This document shows, piece after piece, positions 17,061-26,800 of a DNA stretch of 64,000 nt; position 1 is the first letter of the stretch, and each line of letters begins with the position of its first letter. Position numbers and translations under genes: made by a program. The notes below the pieces were generated by a model. It was not told the origin of the DNA, did not search any database, and saw nothing but the letters and a program-made list of their open reading frames with translations. Origin of the DNA: Ricordea florida. Its lineage: Eukaryota > Cnidaria > Anthozoa > Corallimorpharia > Ricordeidae. Location of the stretch: positions 37,043,100 through 37,107,099 of the forward strand of contig OX453272.1 in the NCBI GenBank assembly GCA_949710005.1. Reading direction: 5' to 3'.

Positions 17061-17657
17061 TTAATGAGCGGGACTGGTTAACTCTTTTAATAGATCTGCA
17101 CGAACTTCTCTTCTTATCTGCGACATGTTTAAGTTTTTTTCTGTATCTCTCCTAAATTTTTGGCGAACTTCTAGTTTTAGTTTTTGAAACTTTTCCAACT
17201 CCGCCAAAATTATGGAAAATTCTTGATCAGATATAACATTATCTTTCAAAGCCTTTGAAACCAAGTCGTTAATGGTGTTTAATTTTGATTTTGCTATGGA
17301 AACAGTCTGTTCGTGTTTACTAACTTTATTTGAAAGTCTTTTTGATGCTGCACCAAATCCAACAGATACTCCACCACAAATTCCGCCGACAACACCCAAC
17401 GGAACACCAATAATAGCCCCAAAACCGGTAAGAGAAGTTCCAAGTCCACTTGCAGATAGAATAACTGAAAGCACACCACTACAAACACTAATTTTTGTAA
17501 ATATTCCTCTTGCTCTATTGTATTTTTTCCTTACATCTTCATAATGTTTAATTTCTCTCTCAAGATTTTGTAATACTTCACTTGATTTTTGTAGTCTGAA
17601 ATTGACCGGATCTGAATTATTAGGTAATCCAGGATAAATTCTATTGTAGTCACCCAT
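17061..17657 (-). CDS. Hydrophobic-loop protein of unknown function, element B
   Basis: 198 residues, homologous to 7550-8197 but lacking the GC-rich insert after YNRIY. Central glycine-rich hydrophobic region (VCSGVLSVILSASGLGTS and GVPLGVVGGICGG) between two helical parts. Expressed from an ATCTTTAAA box (17684-17692, minus-strand TTTAAAGAT). Likely acts with the adjacent 17697 protein. Confidence 0.7.
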   Translation of the reverse strand: MGDYNRIYPGLPNNSDPVNFRLQKSSEVLQNLEREIKHYEDVRKKYNRARGIFTKISVCSGVLSVILSASGLGTSLTGFGAIIGVPLGVVGGICGGVSVGFGAASKRLSNKVSKHEQTVSIAKSKLNTINDLVSKALKDNVISDQEFSIILAELEKFQKLKLEVRQKFRRDTEKNLNMSQIRREVRADLLKELTSPAH

Positions 17658-17696
17658 ATTGTATTTTTACTACTCAACATGATATCTTTAAATTTG

Positions 17697-18818
17697 TTAC
17701 TTTCTCCTCTTTTTTATACTTTCAACAAAATACAAAACCACAGCCATTATCAAAAGCCAAGCATTCTTACCTAAAAATCCAATAACCTCGCCTGCTGTTT
17801 TGAATAGAAAGCTAACTATTGCACCAACCATTCCTGGTAATATTTCTCCAAGTTTTTTACCTAAAGTTTTCAAACCATTACCAACACCTTTTCCTAATGT
17901 GGATAGACCTTTAGAAAGATTAGAAACTATAACCCCAATGATAACACCTACAGCACTCACAACAGAAAATACTGTAAACCCATACTTTTTGAATATATAC
18001 TTTATTCTCTCTCGTAATGGCATTCTTTCCTGAATTCTATCTCTCTCACCCTCCATGTTTGATATATCATTCTGTTCATTAGTAATTTCTGTATTTAGAT
18101 TTTCAAGCTCAGTATTTTCCTCTGGCGTTCTTTCTCTCCTATTCTCTGCAATTTCTGTATTTAGATTTTCAAGCTCAGTATTTTCCTCTGGCGTTCTTTC
18201 TCTCCTATTCTCTGCAATTTCTGTATTTAGATTTTCAAGCTCGGCAACATTATTTGGTGTTCTGAGTGGCATATCCCTAAGGAAGTTTGCCCTCTCAATC
18301 TTTTTATTTAGTGTTTCTTTTCTTTTTTCTATTTCATTATTCATTTCTTCAATGACATCTTCTGCTCTAGGGCCTAAATAATTTTTTAGTTGGCCATCAG
18401 GAAGTTTAGCTCCACTTTTAAGATTTCTAAATTCGCTACCTCTAAGAACATATGTAGCCGCATTAGTTCTATTTGTTAATTTAATTGCCGGTAATTTTAT
18501 TCCTTTCCCAATATCTTGTAAAAATGTTACAAAATTTTCAAATTTTGCTTGTGGATATACTATTTTTATATCATCTTCAGTTTCTTTTTTTCCTTTAATC
18601 CTTTCAAAAAGAAGCTTATTTTTATTAATACCACCAAATGAAGTTTCTGCCTCCTCCTCCTCCCGCTCATCATCTTGGTTAATTAAACGAGTGGTTGATG
18701 ATATTGTATCCAATTCCATATTTTGTTCATCAATATCATCATTATCATCATCATCATCTTTTGTTTCATTTAGTTCAGTTGGATCTAAATCTTCTGGTAA
18801 ATATCCTCCTTCTGCCAT
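17697..18818 (-). CDS. Coiled-coil protein with conserved hydrophobic C-terminus, element B
   Basis: 373 residues. The C-terminal 120 residues match element A's protein closely (KYGFTVFSVVSAVGVIIG, LPGMVGAIVSFLFKTAG, NAWLLIMAVVLYFVE). The middle is different and contains a 22-residue unit beginning ELENLNTEIAENRRERTPEE repeated twice plus a partial third copy (about 18080-18245), a recent in-frame expansion that would lengthen the coiled coil. The acidic N-terminus shares ISSTTR-x-IN with element A. Promoter box at 18847-18855. Confidence 0.75.
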   Translation of the reverse strand: MAEGGYLPEDLDPTELNETKDDDDDNDDIDEQNMELDTISSTTRLINQDDEREEEEAETSFGGINKNKLLFERIKGKKETEDDIKIVYPQAKFENFVTFLQDIGKGIKLPAIKLTNRTNAATYVLRGSEFRNLKSGAKLPDGQLKNYLGPRAEDVIEEMNNEIEKRKETLNKKIERANFLRDMPLRTPNNVAELENLNTEIAENRRERTPEENTELENLNTEIAENRRERTPEENTELENLNTEITNEQNDISNMEGERDRIQERMPLRERIKYIFKKYGFTVFSVVSAVGVIIGVIVSNLSKGLSTLGKGVGNGLKTLGKKLGEILPGMVGAIVSFLFKTAGEVIGFLGKNAWLLIMAVVLYFVESIKKRRK

Positions 18819-18873
18819 ATTTAGATTTTTTACTCATCAGTAAGAAATCTTTAAACTAATCGCATACAATTAA

Positions 18874-19269
18874 CTATATGAATTTACTAGCCATATAACC
18901 TAAAGCCAACATACCACCACCTACATATACCATTTCACCCGTCTTTTGATTATCGCTGGGCCTATAATAATCAGAGAATTTTGGTTCTTGCATTTGTTCA
19001 TATAATGCAAATTGTTCATTTGTAGTTGAAATATTTTTTGATGCTTGATATTTTTCATCTTTTTTCTTTATTTTCCAATCCATTAGTTTTTGTCTTTTTT
19101 CCTGATATTCTGCATAATCTCTTTGATATTTTTCCATTGCTTTATCGTGTCTTATTTTTTCTGTATCCGCATTATGTCCTGATAAATATTTTACAAGATA
19201 GTTTCCACCAGAAAAGGCGGTTGCATTTAATACAGCTCCTAAAACCGTCATTCCTATTGCTGCTGCCAT
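18874..19269 (-). CDS. Two-segment membrane protein, element B
   Basis: 131 residues, counterpart of 5414-5863 without its GC-rich inserts. N-terminal hydrophobic segment and C-terminal MVYVGGGMLALGYMASKFI flank a charged helix. Integral membrane virion protein by inference. The comparison shows that element B represents the uninterrupted version. Confidence 0.72.
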   Translation of the reverse strand: MAAAIGMTVLGAVLNATAFSGGNYLVKYLSGHNADTEKIRHDKAMEKYQRDYAEYQEKRQKLMDWKIKKKDEKYQASKNISTTNEQFALYEQMQEPKFSDYYRPSDNQKTGEMVYVGGGMLALGYMASKFI

Positions 19270-19293
19270 GTTTTTAATTTGAGGTTCCTCCCT

Positions 19294-19512
19294 TTAAGTC
19301 GGTAAAATCTTTTGATCCTCTAAATATGTTTTTAGATACATACTACCCGATAATACAGCGACCCATTTTGCATAATTTGTAATACTTGAGGAAGGATCGT
19401 TCATAAATGATTCTTTCATAGCCTTTTTAGCCACATATCCAACTCCAGCTGCTAATCCGATAAGGACTGCAGAATCAGTTACAGTTTTCACAAGTTTATT
19501 TTCGTTTGACAT
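19294..19512 (-). CDS. Small hydrophobic protein (72 aa), element B
   Basis: Same length as 5134-5352 with only a handful of substitutions. Hydrophobic stretches near residues 15-30 and 47-60. Preceded by ATCTTTAGA at 19537-19545 and a TTACTGATGTAGTAA-like inverted repeat. The strong conservation argues that it is a real gene with a basic role in the particle. Confidence 0.75.
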   Translation of the reverse strand: MSNENKLVKTVTDSAVLIGLAAGVGYVAKKAMKESFMNDPSSSITNYAKWVAVLSGSMYLKTYLEDQKILPT

Positions 19513-19567
19513 GATTTTTTACTACATCAGTAAGAAATCTTTAGATCCCTTTTGAGGCGTGATTAAA

Positions 19568-20059
19568 TTACATCATTCCAATTTTTGGACGATCTAGGGG
19601 CGGTGCTTGAGTATTTGTTTGTGGATTATGAACCTTTATGGGTGGGGCTTGAAAAGGTTGTGGTATTTGAGGAACTTGAGATAAATCAGGTATTCTATTT
19701 TTGTAATATTCTGCTTCACCGGTTCGATTTCCCCGATATCTCATAAACATATCAAATGCTGTAAACCCTATTCCAATTATGGATAAAACAGTAGTAAAAG
19801 ATAATTCTGGAAGCCACGCTTGATTGGACTCACTTTCTTTATTTTCATTTTGATCTTGCTCTCGCTTATTTTTTTCTTCACGTTTCATTTCTCTAGCTAA
19901 TGCTTCTTTTGCTTTTTTATTATATTCGGCTAATTTCTTACCAGCTTCTACTTTTTTAGGATCTTTTTCCCGTTTTTTTGTATCTTTATTTTCTGGTTTG
20001 GGATCAGCTGTAATTTGTTCCGTTTCACCTCTATCAATTTGTTCATTTTGTTCAGACAT
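19568..20059 (-). CDS. Single-pass membrane protein, element B
   Basis: About 163 residues from the ATG giving MSEQNEQ. An ATG 15 bases upstream would start inside the promoter element, as in element A. Charged lysine-rich N-terminal half, a hydrophobic segment (FTTVLSIIGIGFTAFDMF) and a proline-rich tail. Counterpart of 4524-5069, shorter because it lacks three GC-rich inserts. ATCTTTAGA lies at 20081-20089. Confidence 0.73.
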   Translation of the reverse strand: MSEQNEQIDRGETEQITADPKPENKDTKKREKDPKKVEAGKKLAEYNKKAKEALAREMKREEKNKREQDQNENKESESNQAWLPELSFTTVLSIIGIGFTAFDMFMRYRGNRTGEAEYYKNRIPDLSQVPQIPQPFQAPPIKVHNPQTNTQAPPLDRPKIGMM

Positions 20060-20127
20060 TATTTTACATATCATTAAGAAATCTTTAGACCACTTAGGAA
20101 TGATATGTAAATAAAATAATAGTATGC

Positions 20128-20679
20128 TCAGTAAACAGTATCAGTACCAGCAGCATCTTGCTTAGTAGACTGCTCAGTTTTGTTAGAATCATCTGTATTA
20201 GTACTTGTAACTTGCTGTATTTTTCCTATTTTAACATGCTTAGCAACCTGAAATATACCGCTAGCAAGTGCTGTCAGTCTTCCTGCTTTCAATGCTAAGA
20301 GGCCTACAATGTTTGCCAGTTCACGATTAACCAAATCATCATTCTTCAAATCCACACAAAGAGCTTCTATATCATCAACCGGAACTAAATATGAAATAAC
20401 TTTAGAAATTAATTGAAGAGATGAATCTACCAACCCACCATTAATTTTCTTACCCATTACCGCTTGATATCGATTAAAATATTTTTCTACATCTTTTTCT
20501 GATAATTTTTTTATATCGCCCAAACTCATTTCAACTCCTAAATATTCCTTTGTGGTTCCAAGAGCTGCTAGAATTGCTAGTGATTCTTGTTTTATTTCAA
20601 GTTCATTATCATCATTATCTTTTACCTCTGTTTTTCCTACAGTCTTTTCTTCTTCAATGTAATCTTCAACGTTTGTCAT
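20128..20679 (-). CDS. Conserved element protein of unknown function, element B
   Basis: 183 residues, counterpart of 3631-4215. Shares ESLAILAALGTTKEYLGV and the C-terminal DTVY. N-terminus reads VEDYIEEEKT without the ten-residue LEGGPGSADI insert of element A. No recognised domain. It follows the ATPase gene directly. Confidence 0.78.
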   Translation of the reverse strand: MTNVEDYIEEEKTVGKTEVKDNDDNELEIKQESLAILAALGTTKEYLGVEMSLGDIKKLSEKDVEKYFNRYQAVMGKKINGGLVDSSLQLISKVISYLVPVDDIEALCVDLKNDDLVNRELANIVGLLALKAGRLTALASGIFQVAKHVKIGKIQQVTSTNTDDSNKTEQSTKQDAAGTDTVY

Positions 20680-20705
20680 CTTTTATGGTGTTAAATTTAC
20701 TATTT

Positions 20706-21332
20706 TTAAATAACTTCAGGAATCTCTAAATAGCAATTAAATGGATGTCTTAAAGATAAACACAGTCTAGAATATTTTTCAGTTTTCAGGAGTTTAACAA
20801 ACTTTTTACTAGTTTCATAATCCATATCTCCTCCATAATCTTCAAAAAACATCTTCATACCTTTCTGCGACGGATTATGAAATGAGACCACACAAGCCAC
20901 ATTTTCTCGGAATGGTTTTGCTATGGATGTTAATTGCTGAGTGAGAACCCACATTGATAATCCATGATGTCTTCCGGAGAATGCTAAATCTATAAACTTG
21001 TTTGATCGCTTCTTCAGATCACCCGAAACAGCACAATCATCTAAAATTATTAGTGTATTTGTTCCAGAAAATAAAGTTTGACAATCAGTTAATAACTCAT
21101 TAATCTCATCAATGTTACTAGCATCTGGTGATAATACAAAGAAACGTTTATCTCCTCTAGCAAAATTATGATAAGTTTTATTCTTAGAATAAGTTGGACA
21201 TATTAAAACAATGTAATCAAAAATTTTTCGGAATGACCCTCTTAGCTGATTGATGAGGTACTTTGTTTTTCCACAATTTGTTGGACCGGTTATGATACAA
21301 TGGAATGGTATTTTTTCTCGTAGTTCTTCCAT
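20706..21332 (-). CDS. A32-like DNA packaging ATPase, element B
   Basis: 208 residues. Walker A GPTNCGKT at residues 16-23 and Walker B LIILDD at 94-99, with a following TQQLTS segment. Packaging motor ATPase of the A32/HerA group. Ends EIPEVI, which appears to be the original terminus of the family pair. Located between the putative capsid gene and the 20128 gene. Confidence 0.94.
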   Translation of the reverse strand: MEELREKIPFHCIITGPTNCGKTKYLINQLRGSFRKIFDYIVLICPTYSKNKTYHNFARGDKRFFVLSPDASNIDEINELLTDCQTLFSGTNTLIILDDCAVSGDLKKRSNKFIDLAFSGRHHGLSMWVLTQQLTSIAKPFRENVACVVSFHNPSQKGMKMFFEDYGGDMDYETSKKFVKLLKTEKYSRLCLSLRHPFNCYLEIPEVI

Positions 21333-21375
21333 GATTTTTTTTGTATCATAACTAAAGGTTTTTAAATCTATTCAG

Positions 21376-22611
21376 TTAGTACTTTATTGATCTCAAACCT
21401 GAATTCATTATTTCCATCATTGCGTCAGCTACAACAAACATATGACAGGTTATAGTTCCAGATCCACTTTGTTTTCTTTTAATTTCTAGTTTTACACCAT
21501 CTTGTGTATTGTTTAATGCTAGACCACCTCCATGAATACCATTATCTGGGTGAGTTCTCATATCAACCCAAAGAGCAAACTTATCATTATAAAAATCCTT
21601 TTCCTTTACCGAGAACTCTTTACTTGTTCCAAATCTTTTCTTCACTGACTCCCACAGATCTGATGGTATCATTCCCTTAGAGTATAATCGATTTGGAACA
21701 CCATCAACATCTATATTAATCGAGGTTATACCTGGATTGTAAAAATTCTCAGAGTTACGCGCACCTGCTGTGAATGGTAATGTAAACAAACATAATATCC
21801 CCGTCATTGATCTTCTAGGTAAATTAATATGCTGATTGATAACACCATCACCGCCTATGGAAAAGGTAAAAGTTTTATGGAGAGTTACATTTTCATAGAA
21901 AAATCCTTTACCAACCTGATAAGCTGCTTGTGCCTCGCGAGCCAAATATTCACTTGAAATGGAAGAATATTCTAACTCAAGGTTTTTGATTGAATAAGAT
22001 GGAGTCTTAGTAGTGTCAGAATAAACAACAATATCATTAATTGAAGCAAGTGTAATCTCAAATATTAGATGATGATCTAGAGCTTTTGGGTAAAAAACTC
22101 CATGATCGTTTAGAATAGGATGGTTTAGTGGTATACGATACTTGGTGTTATGTACTGATGCAAGGGTAACTGCCTTAACATCTTGTGTTTTCTTATCACC
22201 TGCATTTGTCCTAAGCTTTCTCATGTTTTCAGAAGAAATACCTTGTTTTAATCTATCTTCGCGTTCTTCATCTGTTAAGAATAAGTCGTGATAGGTTTGA
22301 AAAAGATCATATCTTTGAGTATCCTGTAATGTTTCACCACCAAAAAGAACTCTAAGTCTAGATACAAGATTACTACCTACATTATTCACAAGTGTATTAT
22401 TAGCATGCCCATCTACATCTAAATCAAATAATAGAGATACACTTCCTGGTACAATCACTAAATTCTCAGAAAGTTTTGGAATATTTATATATAATGTTTC
22501 TCCAGGGCTAGCAGATGATGGGTTGAGAGTAATTCGGTTCATTGTTGATTCCGCTTTCAACCCAAATGGTTCTCGTGGAATTCTGTTTGGATTAATTTTT
22601 TCAGACGTCAT
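21376..22611 (-). CDS. Putative major capsid protein, element B
   Basis: 411 residues, counterpart of 1609-2901 without its palindromic insert (reads FGTSKEFSVKEKDFY). Long beta-rich protein beside the packaging ATPase, as expected for a double jelly-roll capsid protein. The family pattern LFGGETLQDTQRYD and YPKALD is conserved. Fold assignment is inference. ATCTTTAAA at 22637-22645 is its likely promoter box. Confidence 0.6.
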   Translation of the reverse strand: MTSEKINPNRIPREPFGLKAESTMNRITLNPSSASPGETLYINIPKLSENLVIVPGSVSLLFDLDVDGHANNTLVNNVGSNLVSRLRVLFGGETLQDTQRYDLFQTYHDLFLTDEEREDRLKQGISSENMRKLRTNAGDKKTQDVKAVTLASVHNTKYRIPLNHPILNDHGVFYPKALDHHLIFEITLASINDIVVYSDTTKTPSYSIKNLELEYSSISSEYLAREAQAAYQVGKGFFYENVTLHKTFTFSIGGDGVINQHINLPRRSMTGILCLFTLPFTAGARNSENFYNPGITSINIDVDGVPNRLYSKGMIPSDLWESVKKRFGTSKEFSVKEKDFYNDKFALWVDMRTHPDNGIHGGGLALNNTQDGVKLEIKRKQSGSGTITCHMFVVADAMMEIMNSGLRSIKY

Positions 22612-22633
22612 TGTAATTTATAAGATACTTTGA

Positions 22634-22846
22634 CTAATCTTTAAACCTCTTGGGCAGCTGAATTGGTATTTTTTTTTTATTCTCTAATTCTTCAATATGA
22701 TTTACTAAACTTTCTCTTACTCCTTCAATTACAAGAAACACATTAAAAAGATTATCTTCATCTTCCATATTTTGAATTTTTTGAATGATAATTTTTTTCA
22801 TAAGCTTAATTTGATATTCGCTAAAATTTATTTTTTCTTCCTCCAT
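22634..22846 (-). CDS. Small accessory ORF, element B only
   Basis: 70 residues, acidic helical N-terminus and basic C-terminus (LPKRFKD), with no recognised domain. Inserted between the capsid gene and the integrase, where element A has only a 33-bp divergent promoter. Its upstream sequence (ATACTTTGTTAATTTTTTAAA on plus strand, shortened here) is a near copy of the sequence upstream of the capsid gene, so the promoter region seems to have been duplicated together with the ORF insertion. Confidence 0.5.
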   Translation of the reverse strand: MEEEKINFSEYQIKLMKKIIIQKIQNMEDEDNLFNVFLVIEGVRESLVNHIEELENKKKIPIQLPKRFKD

Positions 22847-22879
22847 TTTAATTTATAAGATACTTTGTTAATTTTTTAA

Positions 22880-23866
22880 ATGAGTTCTACTTTATCAAAA
22901 ATATATTATTCAACCGAGGGATATTGGAAAGGATATTCCGCAATTCCTAAATTAGCACAAAAAGCAAATGTAAGTGAAAATGAGGCAAAACAATGGTTAC
23001 AAAAACAAGCAATATGGCAAATATATCTTCCATCTCCAAAATATATACCCAGACCTCACTGGACAGAGGATAAACCTAATCAGATTCACCAAGCAGATTT
23101 ATTATTTTTACCGCATGATAGAGTTGGAAGAAAAACATATAAATATGCATTAGTTGTGGTTGATGTTGCCAGTAGATACAAAGATGCTGAAGCATTAACC
23201 TCAAAAGAAAGTCATGAGATAACCAAAGCTTTTGAAAAAATATATTCGAGAAAGTTAAAATATCCAAAAACATTAATTGTTGATCCTGGAAGAGAATTTA
23301 TGGGTGATGTTACAAAACTTATGAATTATCATAATGTTAAAATACAGAGAAGTGAGGCTGGAAACCATAGAGCTCAAGCATTTGTGGAAAGGGCAAATAG
23401 AACATTAAGTGAAAAATTATTTAGTCATCAATATGCGCAAGAAATGGTAAGTGATGATCGATCTAGAGTATGGGTAAAACGATTACCTTATATTTTGAAA
23501 ACTTTGAATAATACACCAACGAGAATAACTGGTAAAGAGCCCGATAAAACTATAAAACAGAAGGAGGTTGATATTGAAACCAAAAGATATCATAGAGTTG
23601 TGGGTCTTGATGAGGATAGATTACCTCCTGGTGTTAAAGTTAGATATCTATTATCTCCCGGCGAACTTGAAGGTGGGGAAAAAAGAAGAGCAACAGATCC
23701 CATTTGGAGTATCAAAGTTTATGATATTACGCGCAGCGTCGTTTCACCTAATCAGCCGGTTTTATATTATTTATTGGATGGCCCGAGGCGTGGATTTGTA
23801 AGGGAAGAATTGCAAGTTATTCCTTATGATACAGAACTTCCGCCCAATTCTGTTTTGAGACTATAA
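22880..23866 (+). CDS. Retroviral-type (rve) integrase, element B
   Basis: 328 residues. Catalytic Asp73 (HQADLLF), Asp135 (IVDPGREF) and Glu170 (AFVERANRTL) give a D,D(34)E spacing. C-terminal RRATDPIWSI and GFVREELQV define the Polinton-type tail. Start MSSTLSKIYYS is uninterrupted. The 3' end overlaps PolB's 3' end by about 43 nt on the opposite strand, so both C-termini constrain each other. Needed for insertion of element B and consistent with its intact state. Confidence 0.95.
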   Translation: MSSTLSKIYYSTEGYWKGYSAIPKLAQKANVSENEAKQWLQKQAIWQIYLPSPKYIPRPHWTEDKPNQIHQADLLFLPHDRVGRKTYKYALVVVDVASRYKDAEALTSKESHEITKAFEKIYSRKLKYPKTLIVDPGREFMGDVTKLMNYHNVKIQRSEAGNHRAQAFVERANRTLSEKLFSHQYAQEMVSDDRSRVWVKRLPYILKTLNNTPTRITGKEPDKTIKQKEVDIETKRYHRVVGLDEDRLPPGVKVRYLLSPGELEGGEKRRATDPIWSIKVYDITRSVVSPNQPVLYYLLDGPRRGFVREELQVIPYDTELPPNSVLRL

Positions 23867-26800
23867 TGCCCGTATGCAAAAGTATTTATTCCATCTTCAC
23901 AAATTATTCTCTTGTCATCATCAGCAGATAGTGCAACTTTATTAATTGTTTCGGTATAAACATCATGCAAACGACTTCTAAATACATTCATCTGTCTCAT
24001 TTGCGGTTTTTTATTGAATAGGCAATCCTTATAATCATTAAAGCTTATTGTCTTTTTTACTACTGATGTCTTTACACCTTTATCCTTTTTTATCTCTTCA
24101 CCCCCATCCATCCTGTATGAGTATAACTTGGCTCTTAGACCTACAAATTCAGCTATCTGTTTACCACCAGCCTCATCTTTGAACATATTGATGACTTTTT
24201 TGTTTATACCCACCTCAATACCTGATGGATGGTTTTTAGGAAAATTGGAAGTGTCAAACCTTTCCCTCACATCTGGGGCAATGTCCTTGTAGAAATCTTC
24301 CGTTTCTATCAAATATGCGAGACTATCAGTATCTGTAAAAAGCAATTTAACCTTTTCGCCGTATTTAGGTTTAATATAATTATAATGAAAGTTGTACATT
24401 ATTGTTTTACTTAGATCAAGAATGCACATGCCTAAGTAAACTGGTTTATTGAATACTAACTTTGTTTTCTTCATGTGGATGGCCACAAGATTTTCACAAA
24501 AGATAGTACGATGTTGATAATTAGGTTTTGATATTAATTTTTTCGCATCTTTTTGATTTGTAACTAATCTAATGTCTACCCTATTTCTAATGTTTTCCAT
24601 TGTTTTACCAAATACAGAGTTATTCATTAACTTGAAGAAATCTTTTTCAAAGTCGTTATTCGCTTTTGATCTTAGATTTGTATTCAAGTCAATATATGGT
24701 TTTAACCAAGCTGACTCTTTGAATGTAATACCCCTATGAATCTTTGTTATTTTTAATCCCAAACTTTCATAAAGTTTTAGTGTTTTATGATGAACAACGT
24801 ATTTTTCCTTATTGTTCAGGTTTGGGATTAATTTCTCCACTTTATTAACTACAAGTCTTTCTGGGGCTAGAGGATAATCATTGTGAAGATCATGAAGGTG
24901 ATTTGGGTATTCTAAATTAACCTCTAGTATACACGGAATATTTTTCCAATTTTTAAAATCTTCCTCAGGCACCCAATCAAAACCGTGAGTGGGTAGTGGG
25001 TTACTCATTCCTCCACCATATAAATTATTAGCGTCAAGATATTCTATATACGTTTTGGGCAGGTTAGGATCATATTCTTTAATGTATGGGTTGTTTGCTT
25101 TCCCATATCTAGTAGAAATCATAGATACACCGCCCCGAATGCCTTTCTCAATCATAAGCAGCATATCGATGTCGGTTAAAAGCTCCAAATTAACTTTTGT
25201 TAACTTTAATGCAGCGTCCCAAGCTAGTCCTGGCGCTGTATAATACCAAGCTGGGTCTAAACCATAATTCTTTTGACAAACATCCCTAAAATTCTCAAAT
25301 ACGTCTGATAAAAGTAACACATCCGTCTTTAGATATAGATCGTGGTATTCTCTCATTGTTTTCATGTTGAAGGTTTTCCATACATTTTGAGCATGCTGGT
25401 AATCGCCTTCTTTTATTTCTTCATCGTTTAGTTTAGAGTAGAATTCATCCTTTGGTGGAAGTTGGTTTTCATTTAGTTTTTCGAATTTGTCAAACCAATC
25501 ATAAGGAAATTCTCCCTTTCTCAACAATAACTTTAATTCTTCACCTTTGAAAAACTTTTTAGTTTCACACATGTTTTTATCTGTTGGTGAAAGGCATTTA
25601 CTTTTCGCTAATTTACAATTCTTGCATTTTTCGCAATTACCAATGCCTTTGTATTTAACAATCTTCCCATTTTCTATGTATTTCTTCATACAATCTCCAG
25701 GTTTGCATGCCTCGCACTTTCCGCATTTTGTAAGATTATCAGTTAAATTACTAAGACTGCTTGCCATAAATTTAAATGAATCTATGAATCTTATTTCTCG
25801 CTTCACTTCAACCCGCCTACCTTCTTTATTTGTAAATGTATCAACCACAATCTGTTTTGTGAAAGAAATATACTTTTCCTCATTATTAGGTATGCAGTTA
25901 ATATTACCTTTTGTTGTACCAAGGTTTTTGATAAAAAGATGAGCGTCATATCCAGATAGGTTGTGAAATATTACCGGGAAGAACTTTGGAATCCTATAAT
26001 TTAAGTTGCATTCATTATGAGCTGCTCCTCTATACTTTCCTGTAAGGTGACAGTGATCTATTACCTTATCTTCTCCTAATTTTTCTTCACAAATGTGGCA
26101 GTGCGTTGCAAGGCTGTGTATTATTTTATCGTTTTCAGTCATATTAACTTTCTTTTTGTATCTAAAATCATTGTAAATTTTTTTGATAACCGCCTCTAAA
26201 CTATTTACAAATATTTGCGCTACATCTTCATCTGGCGATTTGGCTGTGTATTCTCTAAAAACATTTTCATACTCTTTATCAAAAAACACTATGTAATAAG
26301 AAAAGCCTGATGGTGTATGCTTTTGATATTGTTTGGTAAAGCTTTTACGAATGTCCGGAGAGCATGTGTTTATTTTCTCTGTAAAGCTCTCAAAGTCTGC
26401 ATATATAACAAAAGGCACGCGCATTTTTCTATTATAATTAATGAATTTAATAAACTTTGGGCTACCATCTTCATCCTTAGGCAAAACAATCTTAACTTCT
26501 TTATTTGTGCTGCAGTATTCTAGATGTTTTTCTAATGAAGTTTCTGACTGGAATGCGTTTAGACATCTAGAGCAAAAGTGCATCTTAGATTTATGTTTAC
26601 TAACTTTTGCAGCTAACAATCTACTCATATTCTTTATCCAACAGTAATGATTATTTTCATCTTCTGATATTAAAAGTAGATTAATTAAATATCCTTTTTG
26701 TTTTTTACTTATTCTTAGTGGGTATATATCATCTTTATCATATCCGTAGACATTAATCGTGTAGTAGGGGTTTTGCTTTTCAAACCTATCAATCTGTTTT

